Origin: Coemansia sp. RSA 487
Taxonomy: Eukaryota; Kickxellomycota; Kickxellomycetes; Kickxellales; Kickxellaceae
Length of the DNA: 64,000 nt
Reading direction: 5' to 3'
Assembly (NCBI GenBank): GCA_027577595.1
Contig: JANBRJ010000048.1
Span: forward strand, 1-64,000
Numbering within the stretch: position 1 is the first letter of the stretch; every line of letters starts with the position of its first letter. Below are positions 30,613 to 40,150 of this stretch, in pieces. Under the pieces are notes generated by a model. That model did no database searches. It had not been told where the DNA came from and saw nothing but the letters and a program-made list of their open reading frames with translations. The position numbers and the translations under genes are program-made.

Positions 30613-30945
30613 TTTCTTATTCAGAAACCATATATTGGACAAATTTAAAATATAAATTTAAGAGTTGAATTTGAATCACGTTGGACTTTCTAAAGGAAGA
30701 TAAAAAAGCTGAAGCAATAAACCGCACGAAAAAAGATCAAAACATTAGTTATTTTTTGGCCCTTGTTGGCAAAAGTCATGCCTCGTTGATCATGATCAAA
30801 TCATGATACTTGCTGTTAATGCACAATCGTTTGGTCTGACAAGATATTAACAGAAATCAACTATGACCTGGATGTATCTAAATATAAAATTTTCCATTTA
30901 AACTAGTAAATTGACATATTCATAGAATGTACTATTAAATTTAGC
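30613..30945. other. AT-rich spacer with a 14-bp palindrome
   Basis: Between the HisRS gene and the LTR-like element. It holds the HisRS promoter and a perfect palindrome TTGATCATGATCAA at 30786-30799. No coding sequence is visible. Confidence 0.4.
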
Positions 30946-30950
30946 CTTAG

Positions 30951-31200
30951 TGTCACGCTAGTGTGAGTGTCGTATGCGAGGCAAACCCATGACAATGGGT
31001 TTGCACAGCCACTAAGCGCTAACAATGAAATAGTCCACTACATGTAACGGCCCCCTGTTACATATAAGAGCAGCGTTTCCCGCGGGTCATTGCCTTCGGG
31101 GGAAGGCAAGGATTTTTCTTCTTATATCTAGTTTGAAGAACAAGATATCGAATGATTACTCTGTGTTATTTTATCCCGGGTCCATGGCAAATCCGTCACA
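30951..31200 (+). mobile_element. solo LTR-like element (fossil) with 5-bp target duplication
   Basis: 250 bp, starting TGTCACG and ending CGTCACA, so it has TG..CA ends with near-inverted termini. It is flanked by CTTAG at 30946-30950 and 31201-31205, a 5-bp target site duplication. Inside are three near-consecutive inverted repeats: 30981-31004 (10-bp arms, GACA loop), 31042-31063 (7-bp arms) and 31090-31109 (8-bp arms, GGGG loop). A TATA-like CATATAAGAG is at 31061-31070. No internal retroelement genes are nearby, so it reads as a solo LTR of a Ty3- or Ty1-like family. A foldback/MITE origin is the alternative, because the outermost 12 bases including CTTAG are also roughly inverted. A second, diverged 3' end occurs at 1-75. 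Confidence 0.6.
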
Positions 31201-31205
31201 CTTAG

Positions 31206-31484
31206 TGTATCTATTTATTCAATATATTTCCTATAATAAGCACGCTTGAAAAGGAGTCATTATTTTAGGATGCCCCAAGAATAGTAGAGTCAATGACTGC
31301 ATTTTGTGTGAATTTACTATATAAGTTTATACTTTCCTGTACATGCCAGCTTTCTTTCACCGTTTCATATAATTCCTTCGCCTTGTTGAATATTAACTTT
31401 TACACTTTAGACATACAATCTATAGCTGTGCTATAATCCAAGTGGCTACACAGAAGTATATACATACAAGAATTACATTGAACA
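31206..31484 (+). promoter_or_regulatory. promoter region of the 31485 gene
   Basis: AT-rich leader. TATA-like strings occur at about 31318-31325 (TATATAAG) and 31368-31374 (ATATAAT), about 165 and 115 bp before the ATG. Nothing else is evident. Confidence 0.35.
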
Positions 31485-31775
31485 ATGAGTAATGAGCCTG
31501 GAATCGTTGACAGAAGAAAGACAAACAAAGGTTCAACAGGCACAAAGCCAAAACCAAGAACTGAAAAACCGAGCGACCCATTTGCAGCTCCCGCAGGCCA
31601 CTCTGGACATTATGGTGGAGATTTTTCGAAACCGGTTAAAAGATCTATGAAGGCAGGCCTAAAGGTTGATACATCAGGTTTTGGTACACCTATTAGAGCA
31701 GAGCCTAAGGAAGTCTCAGGCCCAAACAAAACGACTTTTGCCATACATCCATATGATAGCCCCAAGAAGGCTTAA
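31485..31775 (+). CDS. small basic Gly/Pro/Lys-rich protein
   Basis: 96 aa, ATG start. It has no membrane segment or signal peptide, many Lys, Pro, Gly and Ser, and looks disordered. The second half contains GHYGGDFSKPVK and ends TTFAIHPYDSPKKA. A related layout, HYGKPF followed by FEIEPYDPAME, occurs in the next plus-strand gene at 32316, so the two are probably paralogs. I recognise no known family. It sits in an AT-rich spacer just downstream of an LTR fossil. Coding composition (G+C clearly above the flanks) and the shared motif support a real gene. Confidence 0.6.
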   Translation: MSNEPGIVDRRKTNKGSTGTKPKPRTEKPSDPFAAPAGHSGHYGGDFSKPVKRSMKAGLKVDTSGFGTPIRAEPKEVSGPNKTTFAIHPYDSPKKA

Positions 31776-31981
31776 AAGAAATAACAGCCAAGACAAAAAT
31801 AAAAGAAAAGTGGCAAATATAGCTACAGATACCAAAGTGCATGGTGGTGTTTCCAGATTTTGTAGAAACACAGTTTGAAACTGTCAAAATAGACTGAGCA
31901 GAGTTTAATTAGCCACGTCAAGTAGCTTGTAAACTTAGTGTATTTTTGTAAATAGGTTTGCCATTCAGTTATAACAAATAT

Positions 31982-32081
31982 GCACAAGGTGTTTCTTGTT
32001 ATAAGTCAGTACAATGCACAGTGTTTCTTGTTATAAGTTAGTGCAATGCACAAAGTGTTTCTTGTTCCAAGTTAGTACAAA
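31982..32081 (+). repeat. three tandem copies of a 32-34-bp unit
   Basis: Copies at 31982-32015, 32016-32047 and 32048-32081. Each reads approximately GCACA..GTGTTTCTTGTT, then a short variable part, then AAGT.AGT.CAA. They differ by a few substitutions and one 2-base length change, so they are a recent local duplication. Confidence 0.85.
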
Positions 32082-32114
32082 GCCAGTATTTATATATTGT
32101 GCCAATACTGGCTT
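32080..32114. repeat. 11-bp perfect inverted repeat
   Basis: AAGCCAGTATT at 32080-32090 and its exact complement AATACTGGCTT at 32104-32114, separated by 13 bases. It directly abuts the tandem array and could end the upstream transcript or be a small foldback remnant. Confidence 0.7.
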
Positions 32115-32315
32115 ATCCAGATATATATCTGCTTTAGATAAAGCTTTATAAGCAAGCAAGTTGCTGGTATTGCCCACTTTCTCTTTTTCCTCCTCACATT
32201 TTATTTCCATATGCTGTTGAAACCCCAATTTTATATATACAAATTATAACTCATTGATAAACCAACAAACAACTTTTACATTTATAAATCCTATTCTATA
32301 GCAATATTAAGAACC

Positions 32316-32870
32316 ATGCCATCTCAAGACATAGAGTTTGAAAACCTCAAGGATAATTATCGAAAACTATGGGTAAAATATGGAATGGAAGATGACCTAA
32401 ATAACCTTAACCCCACAGTAGAAAAGAGAATAAAAGCAGAGATGAAGGGAAATGGAAAGGGAAAGGGAAAGGGAAAGCCTCAAGGGCACAATCCACAATC
32501 CAGAACTACCACTCCACTTAATTCTCACACACCCAGCTCAGCTCTTGGTTCACACTATGGAAAACCTTTTACACAAACAACTGGTAAAGCCTTACATTTT
32601 AGAAAACACTTTGAGATTGAGCCATATGATCCTGCTATGGAGAAACTACTCAAATCAAAGCTTAAATCAAACCCTATACCAGAGAAAAAACAAATGTCTA
32701 CACGAAAGAAAAAACCAGCGCAACAAAAGCAGTCTACACATGTTTCAAACCAAAAAGAGAGAAAAACACGTTTTAATGAAGCAGCTATGCTCGAAACAGA
32801 GGAGGAAAGGAAAAAAAGATTAAAGCTAAAAAACCGTAATGCAAAAAGCAGTTGCTGTACCATCTTGTAG
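32316..32870 (+). CDS. small basic protein with a C-terminal prenylation motif
   Basis: 184 aa, ATG start. The first about 45 residues are acidic-helical (DIEFENLKDNYRKLWVKYGMEDDL). A (GK)n run from a GGGAAA microsatellite follows (about 47-55), then a middle part with GSHYGKPF and HFEIEPYDPAMEKLL that resembles the 31485 protein, then a basic helical tail (EEERKKRLKLKNR). The chain ends SSCCTIL. CTIL fits a CaaX box with Leu last, the form usually geranylgeranylated, and the adjacent basic stretch is typical of prenylated membrane-attached proteins. There is no GTPase domain. I recognise no family. The start is the first ATG after a TATA box about 80 bp upstream. Confidence 0.65.
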   Translation: MPSQDIEFENLKDNYRKLWVKYGMEDDLNNLNPTVEKRIKAEMKGNGKGKGKGKPQGHNPQSRTTTPLNSHTPSSALGSHYGKPFTQTTGKALHFRKHFEIEPYDPAMEKLLKSKLKSNPIPEKKQMSTRKKKPAQQKQSTHVSNQKERKTRFNEAAMLETEEERKKRLKLKNRNAKSSCCTIL

Positions 32871-33154
32871 GTTTCTACTACAAAATTTTAAATATTTGCC
32901 CATTTGCCTAGCTTTTCTTCAATTCTTCTTATTTAATTACCGCTCAACCATATGTAGCAGCTTTGCTAGTAATTGGGATTTTGGTTTTGTATTTAATGTT
33001 TACTAATCGGATGTCAGTGTAGCTTCATCCACGGATATTCAAAATTTTACATGGCCCGCTCCAACTTCAATACTATGTGAATTAGAATATACTGTTTGTA
33101 AAAAAAAAACTTTGAGAAATATAAAAAGACAGAAAAATATAATGGACAATATAT

Positions 33155-35146
33155 CTATAGCCACAGGTAGCGAGGCTTGGCCACCCAGCGAAGACCAATG
33201 TATCCAATGGCATACAATGCTGAACCGAGCGCAAGGTTAATTATAATAGTAAGCCAGATAGACAGCTCGTTCAAGCCGTAGCTAGAAAGCACGTCCTCGC
33301 CCGTATGATAGCACGCGGCGGAGTTGCTGTCGCACGTAAACTTTAGCCCACCAAACTCGTTCTGCATAAATCCAGAATACGAGTAATAGAAGATACAGAT
33401 GTACTTTATCCAGCGCAGTACTGGTGTAACTGCATTAGAGTTGGACATGTTTCCGGCAAAGAGGAAGAGCGTTGCCATTGTGACGGGGGTAATAATATGC
33501 GCAGTCTCCATGTTGTTCATGAGCATCGCGATTGTGAAGGCGAGACCTAGAGAAGCGTAGATAATAGTCAGGAGGAGTGCAAATCCAATAAAGAATTTTG
33601 CAGCGTCGTACTGGAAGTGCGCAATAAAGTACATTCCAGTGAACATGATGATCAGGGGCAGGAACACCAGCGGATAGAAGCTCAGCGCCCTGGCAAAGAA
33701 GTAGCTCGACATCCGGTAGGTGCCGGTTGATCTCTCGCGCATCAGCACATTGCGGCCAGCCATAATCACGGTCATTGTCGGAAGAGTGACCGGGAATGAG
33801 CTTTGGATGACGAGCATGAAGAGCGCGCCAATGCGGTTCTGGATAGAGGCCTGGTTGGTTTTCAGCTGGAAAAACACGAATCCCATGAAAATCGTCATCA
33901 TTACGCTCTGGAAGAGGAATCCATATATGAGCGACGTGTTGCGTATGCTAAGGAGCCAGTCACGCTTGAGGAGAACAAGGGTCTCGCTTATCCAGCTATT
34001 TGTTGGCGGTGCCTCGTATAGCATAATGCTGGCTGTCTCGTGGGTGATGTCCTTGATGACGTTGGCATGCGATCCACTGTAGCCGCCGTTTTTTGCCGAA
34101 GAAGAGGATGATGCCAGGCTGCTATCCTTGTTCTCGTCTATTTCCGCAGAGTAGTGTGTGCTAGCTGCACTACTATCGCCGCCCACAGCAGAAGCAGAGG
34201 ATTCATGTGTAAGCAGCCTAGAGCCGTTGCGACGGAACTCGGTAAATGCGTCAACAAGGGTCTGTACGCGGGCCTCGCTTTCGCTCATTGCAGTGGAGGA
34301 CGAAAAGTCAATTGTCATCATGTCAATGAAAAAGTTGGCGGGATTCGGGTTGGTCGACGGATGCCCGAGCTGCTCAAAATAGCGCAGCGCCTGGTCTGCC
34401 GGACCCATGTACACGAGCTTTCCCTGCGCAAGAAGAATGAGCTTGTCGAACTGGGCCACCATCTCGGCGCTGGGCTGGTGGATTGTCATAAGCGTGCTGA
34501 GGTTGCGTTCGCGGGACATGTCCTTTGTCAGTTTGACAACCATCTCAGCAGACGACGAATCCAACCCCGATGACGGCTCGTCAAGGACCAGAATCGACGG
34601 ATCGGTGACAAGCTCAATACCAATGCTTACACGCTTGCGCTCGCCGCCAGAGACGCCGCGCATTCCGTGTCCGCCAATATTTGTGTCCGCAATATGTGAC
34701 AGCCGCAGCTGCCGCATAACATCGTCGACACGCTGCAGCTTTTCCTGGTCTGTGTATTTCTTGCTTGGTAGACGGAGCTTTGCAGATACTGTAAGCGTCT
34801 CTTGGACGCTGAGCGCTGCGTGCATCAGGTCGTCCTGTTCAACATATGCCAGCATGCGCTTGAAGGCGTGTGGGTTGCGCTTGGCGCCGTTGAACTTGAT
34901 GTCGCCGTAGAGCTGTCCGCCCTGGACACGGCCCGAGAGCACATTGAGCAGCGTTGTTTTGCCTGCACCCGACGATCCCATGATCGCGACCAGCTCGCCT
35001 GGGTATATGCTGCCGGATATATCGCTTAAGACTCGACGAACGCCATCTTTGGTCTTGACGTCATAGTTGAGATCGGTCCAGCTGAGGATCGGGGTAGCGG
35101 AGTCGGTCTTTTCGCCACTGCTTGAAATTGGTTTTGTGGCAGACAT
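33155..35146 (-). CDS. ABCG-family half transporter
   Basis: 663 aa from the ATG giving MSATKPISSS; the longer frame starts at a non-ATG codon. The nucleotide-binding domain comes first: Walker A GSSGAGKT at 57-64, signature VSGGERKRVS at about 165-174, and Walker B ILVLDEPSSGLD at 185-196. A Ser-rich linker (about 300-375) follows, then six membrane helices from about 415 to 655, typical of the ABC2 G-type domain. NBD-TMD order and one half-size unit define ABCG (White/WBC) transporters, which work as dimers to export lipids, sterols or toxic compounds from the plasma membrane. The substrate cannot be inferred. A TATA-like ATTTATAT lies about 30-40 bp before the ATG on the coding strand. Confidence 0.93.
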   Translation of the reverse strand: MSATKPISSSGEKTDSATPILSWTDLNYDVKTKDGVRRVLSDISGSIYPGELVAIMGSSGAGKTTLLNVLSGRVQGGQLYGDIKFNGAKRNPHAFKRMLAYVEQDDLMHAALSVQETLTVSAKLRLPSKKYTDQEKLQRVDDVMRQLRLSHIADTNIGGHGMRGVSGGERKRVSIGIELVTDPSILVLDEPSSGLDSSSAEMVVKLTKDMSRERNLSTLMTIHQPSAEMVAQFDKLILLAQGKLVYMGPADQALRYFEQLGHPSTNPNPANFFIDMMTIDFSSSTAMSESEARVQTLVDAFTEFRRNGSRLLTHESSASAVGGDSSAASTHYSAEIDENKDSSLASSSSSAKNGGYSGSHANVIKDITHETASIMLYEAPPTNSWISETLVLLKRDWLLSIRNTSLIYGFLFQSVMMTIFMGFVFFQLKTNQASIQNRIGALFMLVIQSSFPVTLPTMTVIMAGRNVLMRERSTGTYRMSSYFFARALSFYPLVFLPLIIMFTGMYFIAHFQYDAAKFFIGFALLLTIIYASLGLAFTIAMLMNNMETAHIITPVTMATLFLFAGNMSNSNAVTPVLRWIKYICIFYYSYSGFMQNEFGGLKFTCDSNSAACYHTGEDVLSSYGLNELSIWLTIIINLALGSALYAIGYIGLRWVAKPRYLWL

Positions 35147-36386
35147 GATTGATTTTGTTTGGTTGTCCTGGGAACTGAATATAAATACTTGGCTAGTTGC
35201 CAACTGTAACAATATGGAACAATTAAGAGAAGGTTGCAGAGTTTGTGATGTCAGATGGAATTATTCGAGAGCTAGGACATTCGCAAGAATATTTATACTA
35301 AAACCGGACCTACGATTCAGCCAGCATTGGAGACACGGTTTTTCGTTTCCTGTAGTGTATGCATCCTCTTCAATAAAAAAAACTAACAAAAATACTTGTA
35401 TTCTATTTTCCCTGAGTTATTTCAGTGCAGTCTTTGCTTGTTTGCCTGTTTGCTGCACACAAATGTAGAAAGCACACCATCTATGATTACCAATCACGAT
35501 ATAACATTTTCTTTTATTGTCTTTGTCACTCTCTTTAAAAACACAATTCATTAAAAATTATTCTTGGCAAAAAGTATAAAAACGGGCTTTTCGGCACCGA
35601 GAAATGCAGAAAGGGAAAAGTGGCAAGAGATACAGTCACATACTCCAAAACAAAATAATAAAACGGCACTCAGATATCTTTTTCTTGTGTTACAGGAAAA
35701 TGTGGTAAAGCTGTTGACGATTCCTGCGCTGTGCATGCAAAATATCGCTGCGGCCAAAGCGCTAGGAAAATTCTTGTTTTCTTTTTTGGGGAGTGTAAAA
35801 GTGACCAATAGATGCAACTCGGCCTGACAAATCCTAGACAGGTCGATTGTATATTTCCGTTTTTTTCATGCCTGACGTTAGATGTGCAGCTTTCAGCTCA
35901 TCGCCACACTCCGAAAGCGTTATGACGAAAATCCCAGATCGTTGGGTTTATCGACCTGATCGCACACAATTCTAACACCTGAGATGTGCATGTGTCCAGA
36001 GGCTGATTACAAATACAAGTAGATAATATTAGTAAGCAGCAAAATAGAAAGAAGCATATCTGGAATGCTTTTTGCTTTTCTTTCTTTCTCTTTCGTTTGT
36101 CTTCAATGGCTGTTTCAGAGCTTGGAACCAAATATTAGTCTGCAACAGCTGATATTATTGGTGTGTTAGTTGGACTATGGTCTCAGCAAAAAGAGCGTTA
36201 CACGATCTGTAACTCTCACAAAAAGCCGTGCTTGATCTACAGATCTGATCAGCGTATAGCTGCAACCTGACCAAAAAGGGAGGGTTTAAAAGTAAACAAA
36301 GCGGCTGTTGTTTTGTCTCTCTTGACTGTTCTTTCTAATTTCAGACCTTGTTTACTTTGTCATTAATTTATTCAGCTTAACCAACC
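35147..36386. other. 1.24-kb spacer between divergent genes
   Basis: It holds the promoters of the ABCG gene (left) and the coiled-coil gene (right). Open frames on both strands here begin at non-ATG codons and resemble no family. The last about 120 bp before 36387 are T-rich, as before other starts in this genome. No repeat or RNA gene is evident. Confidence 0.45.
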
Positions 36387-37622
36387 ATGCCTATTCTTAA
36401 AGCAGTCATAGAGTCGTTGGATACGCTCGGCGACGAGCTCTGCGTGTTGGATATGTCGAGGCCGCGGCACAACTTGACGGCGCTCGGAGTGAAACACACA
36501 TTTGAGGAAGACACAAAACCCTCCTTTGTCGTACGGGATGCAGAGTCGCAGGAAGCCAAGCTAGTGGCGCCAGGGACCAAGGGGGTGTACGAGGACATGC
36601 TAGCGCGGATTGGCGTGCAGCACGCGAACTTGGGAATAGAGGCGGACAAGGAGCTGGATGCGCAGGCGTTTGAGGAGTTTTACGACAAGACCGTGGACCT
36701 TGCAGACCTTTGCCAATTGCCTGACGTCAATGAGCGGCTCAACCAAGTGGCCAATAGCTACCAGGAATTTAGCATCCGCAGAGAAGAGCTTTCGACAGAG
36801 CTCAAACGACTGGCAGTCATTCCACGTATCAAGCAGAGGCTGGCGAAGCTGCCGCAGATGAGAAAGGAGCTGGAGGAGACTATTGTGCAGCGGCAGGAGA
36901 TGGAGGGTGAGACCAAGGAGTATGTAAAGACGCTTGATGCAATGGAGAAAGATATTTCGTACTTGCGGATGGAGCACTCGATGGACCAGGAGAACGAGGA
37001 GCAGGCAATGGCGCAGCTGAATGCAAAAAAGAGCGAGCTCGAGAAGCTCAAAGCTGAGCTGGAGACGAAGAAGCGGCTTTTGGAGTCGCGCAAGGAGGCA
37101 TATCGCAAGCGCCGCCCTTTAACGGCCGTAGAGCACTCGGAGCGCATGCTTGGCGAGCTTATGCAGCTGAAGGAATCATCAGCCGAGGACGATCCGTCCT
37201 TGCACGAGAAAAGGAGCATGTACAACGAACGGCTCTCCGACATCATCAGCAACTCGGATGCCATCGAAGTCACCAACCGGTACATGGATAAGGTGTTTGC
37301 AAACACCATCGACAGCGTGGCAAACGAAGACGTTGACTCGCTCGAGGCAAGGCGCGCTAGCCGTCGCCTTTCGATGACTGCAGCCACGCCGTCGGGCCGC
37401 GTGCTTGCTGCGCAGCTCCTATGCATCCTTTACACGCAGAGCCAGGCAGACCAGGCAGGAATCCTCGAAGAGGATCTACGCACCCAGATAACCGACTTTG
37501 CTCGCGAGCGCCAGTGGAACCCTGATCTGACCGTCCAGGCAATGTACGAGGTCTTTGCCAAGAAGCTTGCAAAGCGGTACCGTGATGACAGAACGCATAT
37601 GGTGCGTTTGCTCTGGGATTAG
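36387..37622 (+). CDS. unrecognised coiled-coil protein
   Basis: 411 aa, ATG start. The N-terminal about 90 residues look globular (MPILKAVIESLDTLGDELCVLD ... VAPGTKGVYEDMLARIG). A long coiled coil spans about 105-250 with dense E/K/R/L heptads (LAKLPQMRKELEETIVQRQEM; LNAKKSELEKLKAELETKKRL). A globular C-terminal block (about 325-411) includes GRVLAAQLLCILYTQS and ends THMVRLLWD. This layout is reminiscent of kinetochore, spindle or septum scaffold proteins, but I recognise no signature and assign no function. Codon use and length leave no doubt that it is coding. It is divergent from the ABCG gene and 220 bp upstream of TRIP4. Confidence 0.75.
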   Translation: MPILKAVIESLDTLGDELCVLDMSRPRHNLTALGVKHTFEEDTKPSFVVRDAESQEAKLVAPGTKGVYEDMLARIGVQHANLGIEADKELDAQAFEEFYDKTVDLADLCQLPDVNERLNQVANSYQEFSIRREELSTELKRLAVIPRIKQRLAKLPQMRKELEETIVQRQEMEGETKEYVKTLDAMEKDISYLRMEHSMDQENEEQAMAQLNAKKSELEKLKAELETKKRLLESRKEAYRKRRPLTAVEHSERMLGELMQLKESSAEDDPSLHEKRSMYNERLSDIISNSDAIEVTNRYMDKVFANTIDSVANEDVDSLEARRASRRLSMTAATPSGRVLAAQLLCILYTQSQADQAGILEEDLRTQITDFARERQWNPDLTVQAMYEVFAKKLAKRYRDDRTHMVRLLWD

Positions 37623-37841
37623 GCCTTTTTTCCTTGGCTTTTTTCGTAATGTGCGTTTTAGCTTTTGTTCTTGATGTTGCAGAACCGCAGCCTCCTTCCA
37701 AGTGCTTGAAACCGGCCCTTACAAAGGGTGACTTTAAAATATCCATTTTCCTATTTTCTGTTACTTTTTCTCTTTTCTTACATTCGACTTTTTACTACTA
37801 CATTGCAAAAGAAGTGCGTGCATTTGGCCTTATTGGGAACT

Positions 37842-39665
37842 ATGGATAGAACGAAGCATGAATTGACGGTCGAAGAGAGGAAATGGGCAGCGCGGCAGGT
37901 TGCGCTGGTTGTCGGTGCTACTGAGGAGGATGCAATGCCGCTTGCCGATTTCTTAATTGGCGTCGAGAACCCTAATGAGCTACAGAGCCAACTGCTTGAT
38001 ATGCTCGGCGAATCGCCTTTGGCGCTGGATTTCTCCTCTGAGCTGATTGCGAAGCGCTTCCCACCAGTCAAGCAGGGGCCAGCCCCACCATTGCCACCAA
38101 GAAATGCGCAAAAGGGAAAAGAGTCACGACCGCAGTCACAGCGTTCTGCTCGTGGTGCGCCGCATCTTGAAGAACCCCTTGCAAGCGGCATGGTTGCTTA
38201 TCGCAAACCCGATCCAAGCGATATATCGTACTTTTCGGGTGTCGGAAAGAGCAACCAAGGAAATACCAGCGACAAGGAAGCCAATCAGTCAGATGAGCAT
38301 AATACGCTTGCAGACGAAAAGCCGGCTGAGCAAAAGTCGCTGCGTCAGATAAAGAAGGATAGGCAGCAGTTGCTGAGGAAGCAAAGGGAAGAGGAGAAAA
38401 AGAGGCAGGAGCGCGCTAAAAGGAAGAGGGTTAAGTGCGAATGCCAAGCGTCTGAGCACCCTCTGCTTACGAATTGCTTGACGTGTGGGCGGATCATTTG
38501 TGATAGCGAAGGACCTGGACCGTGCATGTTTTGCAGGAGCGAAGTGGAGAGCCCAGATCAGCAGCTGCAGCAACATATGCGCCGTCTTCTCAGACACTCA
38601 GAGCAAGATGAAGAGGCTGACAGCAAGAAGCAGCAGAGTATGAGCAAGCCGCAGACACCGCAAAAGCCGACCAAAAAAGGTATGCTATATAGTATGAAGG
38701 CAGGCGGGGGCATGAACACGCCTGAGGCTGGTCTTTTGTGGGATACTACGCTAGACAACTCCAGTGCTGACCTCAGCAGCGACAAGCCCGATACAAACTC
38801 GGAGGCATTCTCTCGCGGGGAGGAGCTTTCGGAAGAGGAGTACTTGCAGCTGGCATTCAAGGCACTGGGAATAGACGATGAGACAACCGATCCAACGGCG
38901 TTGCAAGAAGCGGAATCCTGGGTAAAGGCAACACGGCGCAAGGAGAGATTACTGGACTACGACCGAACCGCTGCTCAACGTACAAAGCTCATCGACCAGC
39001 TGTCGGACTTTGATCCGTTTGCGGTAGGAAGGTGGATGTCGCCTGAGGAGAAAATCGAGGCAGAGAAGCGCAAGGCGGCGCAGATTCGGGAGAAAGAGGA
39101 ACGCGAGGCGCGGCTGCGTAGTGGAATGCGTGTTCTTCGACTAAACTTTCAGAGCGGATCTGTGGATTTCAAACGCCCCGATGAAAGTGATGATCTTGAA
39201 TTGTCCAGTAGTTCGACAAACTCGGCTCGTGACCACAAGACAAAAAGACTTTCAGACTCGAAAGGCAAAACAGGGTCAAATGGTCCCTGGAAAACTTCTG
39301 CCACATCCAATGCACAACTACCACCACCATCACCCAGGCCAGCGGCAAAACAAGAAGTGTTGAATCCAAGTGGCTCGTTTGCAAACAACCCGCTTTTAGG
39401 AGACAAAGCTGCACCAAAGTTTGTGCTTACACCGGAAAAGGCGAATGCTGCAAAACTTGGAAAAAAACCAAAAGCCAAAGCGAAGGGCAAGGGCAAAGAT
39501 ATGGAGAAGAAGGACACCGAGGAGCCGGAGCCTACCAGTACTGCCGCATCCTTATCTAATGAAACATCCGGCAAGGAACCACTGGAAACAAAATCCAAAG
39601 ACATGGAGAAGCGGCGGCAGATGCTTCGCATCCAGACCGATGCAGACGATGAGCTATTCTTTTAA
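37842..39665 (+). CDS. TRIP4/ASC-1 (Rqt4) homolog
   Basis: 607 aa from the ATG giving MDRTKHELTVEE; the longer frame starts at GTG inside the T-rich leader. Residues about 165-198 are a charged helix, followed at about 199-231 by CECQASEHPLLTNCLTCGRIICDSEGPGPCMFC (split over two lines in the family alignment), a C2HC5 zinc finger unique to TRIP4. The second half contains ERLLDYDRTAAQRTKLIDQLSDF (about 365-390), another conserved block. In yeast and human cells this protein is a subunit of the RQT/ASC-1 complex, which pulls apart collided ribosomes after they are ubiquitinated and links to DNA alkylation repair. The C-terminal about 170 residues are low complexity. The ASCH domain of the animal protein is not visible, as in yeast Rqt4. 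Confidence 0.85.
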   Translation: MDRTKHELTVEERKWAARQVALVVGATEEDAMPLADFLIGVENPNELQSQLLDMLGESPLALDFSSELIAKRFPPVKQGPAPPLPPRNAQKGKESRPQSQRSARGAPHLEEPLASGMVAYRKPDPSDISYFSGVGKSNQGNTSDKEANQSDEHNTLADEKPAEQKSLRQIKKDRQQLLRKQREEEKKRQERAKRKRVKCECQASEHPLLTNCLTCGRIICDSEGPGPCMFCRSEVESPDQQLQQHMRRLLRHSEQDEEADSKKQQSMSKPQTPQKPTKKGMLYSMKAGGGMNTPEAGLLWDTTLDNSSADLSSDKPDTNSEAFSRGEELSEEEYLQLAFKALGIDDETTDPTALQEAESWVKATRRKERLLDYDRTAAQRTKLIDQLSDFDPFAVGRWMSPEEKIEAEKRKAAQIREKEEREARLRSGMRVLRLNFQSGSVDFKRPDESDDLELSSSSTNSARDHKTKRLSDSKGKTGSNGPWKTSATSNAQLPPPSPRPAAKQEVLNPSGSFANNPLLGDKAAPKFVLTPEKANAAKLGKKPKAKAKGKGKDMEKKDTEEPEPTSTAASLSNETSGKEPLETKSKDMEKRRQMLRIQTDADDELFF

Positions 39666-40150
39666 ATAAACCTCCATTGCTCTTGTTTTGGATGAAGGTT
39701 GTGTAAATATAAAGCTGGATGTGGACTGTTTCTACTGTTCTTTTTCTTTTGGAATCTAGAATCGAAACGTTCTGCTACTGTTGCAGGTTTGCTGGAAGAG
39801 CATTTTGGAACCAGTGCCAGTTTAAAAGGACCAACTGTTGTTGCACAAGGTACAAAAGCGAGTGCCAGGAGCCAATCATCAGCAGGTCGCTTGAATTGGC
39901 TGTGTATAATCGAAACATCTGTGTTCCCTTTTATGCATTGCTGTTGGTTGTGTTGGGGCTGTAGAAAAACTATGATGAAAACATGCAGTCATCAGGTAAT
40001 TGATATTTCCAGAATTTTCAGAAAGTAGCAATTTTAGTTCATTGTCCCTGCAAGGCGCATCGCAGCAAAAAGCAAAGTCTCCTCTGTTCCTCTTTCTTTT
40101 CCCTTTATCCTTTACTAGCCTTTAATACTCGTACAAGTATACTTTGCATT
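39666..40150. promoter_or_regulatory. spacer upstream of the PNS1-like gene
   Basis: 485 bp. Open frames up to about 109 codons here are Cys/Trp/Phe-rich and do not resemble a protein. It should hold the TRIP4 terminator and the PNS1 promoter. CT-rich leader sequence occurs at 40075-40120. Confidence 0.4.

Larger units (their letters stand above)
31776..32315. other. spacer with tandem repeats and an inverted repeat
   Basis: 540 bp between the two small genes. It holds the three 32-34-bp tandem copies at 31982-32081 and the 11-bp inverted repeat at 32080-32114 listed separately. A TATA-like TATATATAC at 32232-32240 lies about 80 bp before the 32316 start. No coding sequence is seen. Confidence 0.5.

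Noticed and set aside
35551-35827. Open frames of about 88 codons on both strands between the ABCG and coiled-coil genes
   Set aside because: Both start at non-ATG codons and are in a promoter-like spacer.
39699-40028. 109-codon plus-strand frame before PNS1
   Set aside because: Cys/Trp/Phe-rich, no structure typical of a protein, lies in the PNS1 leader.
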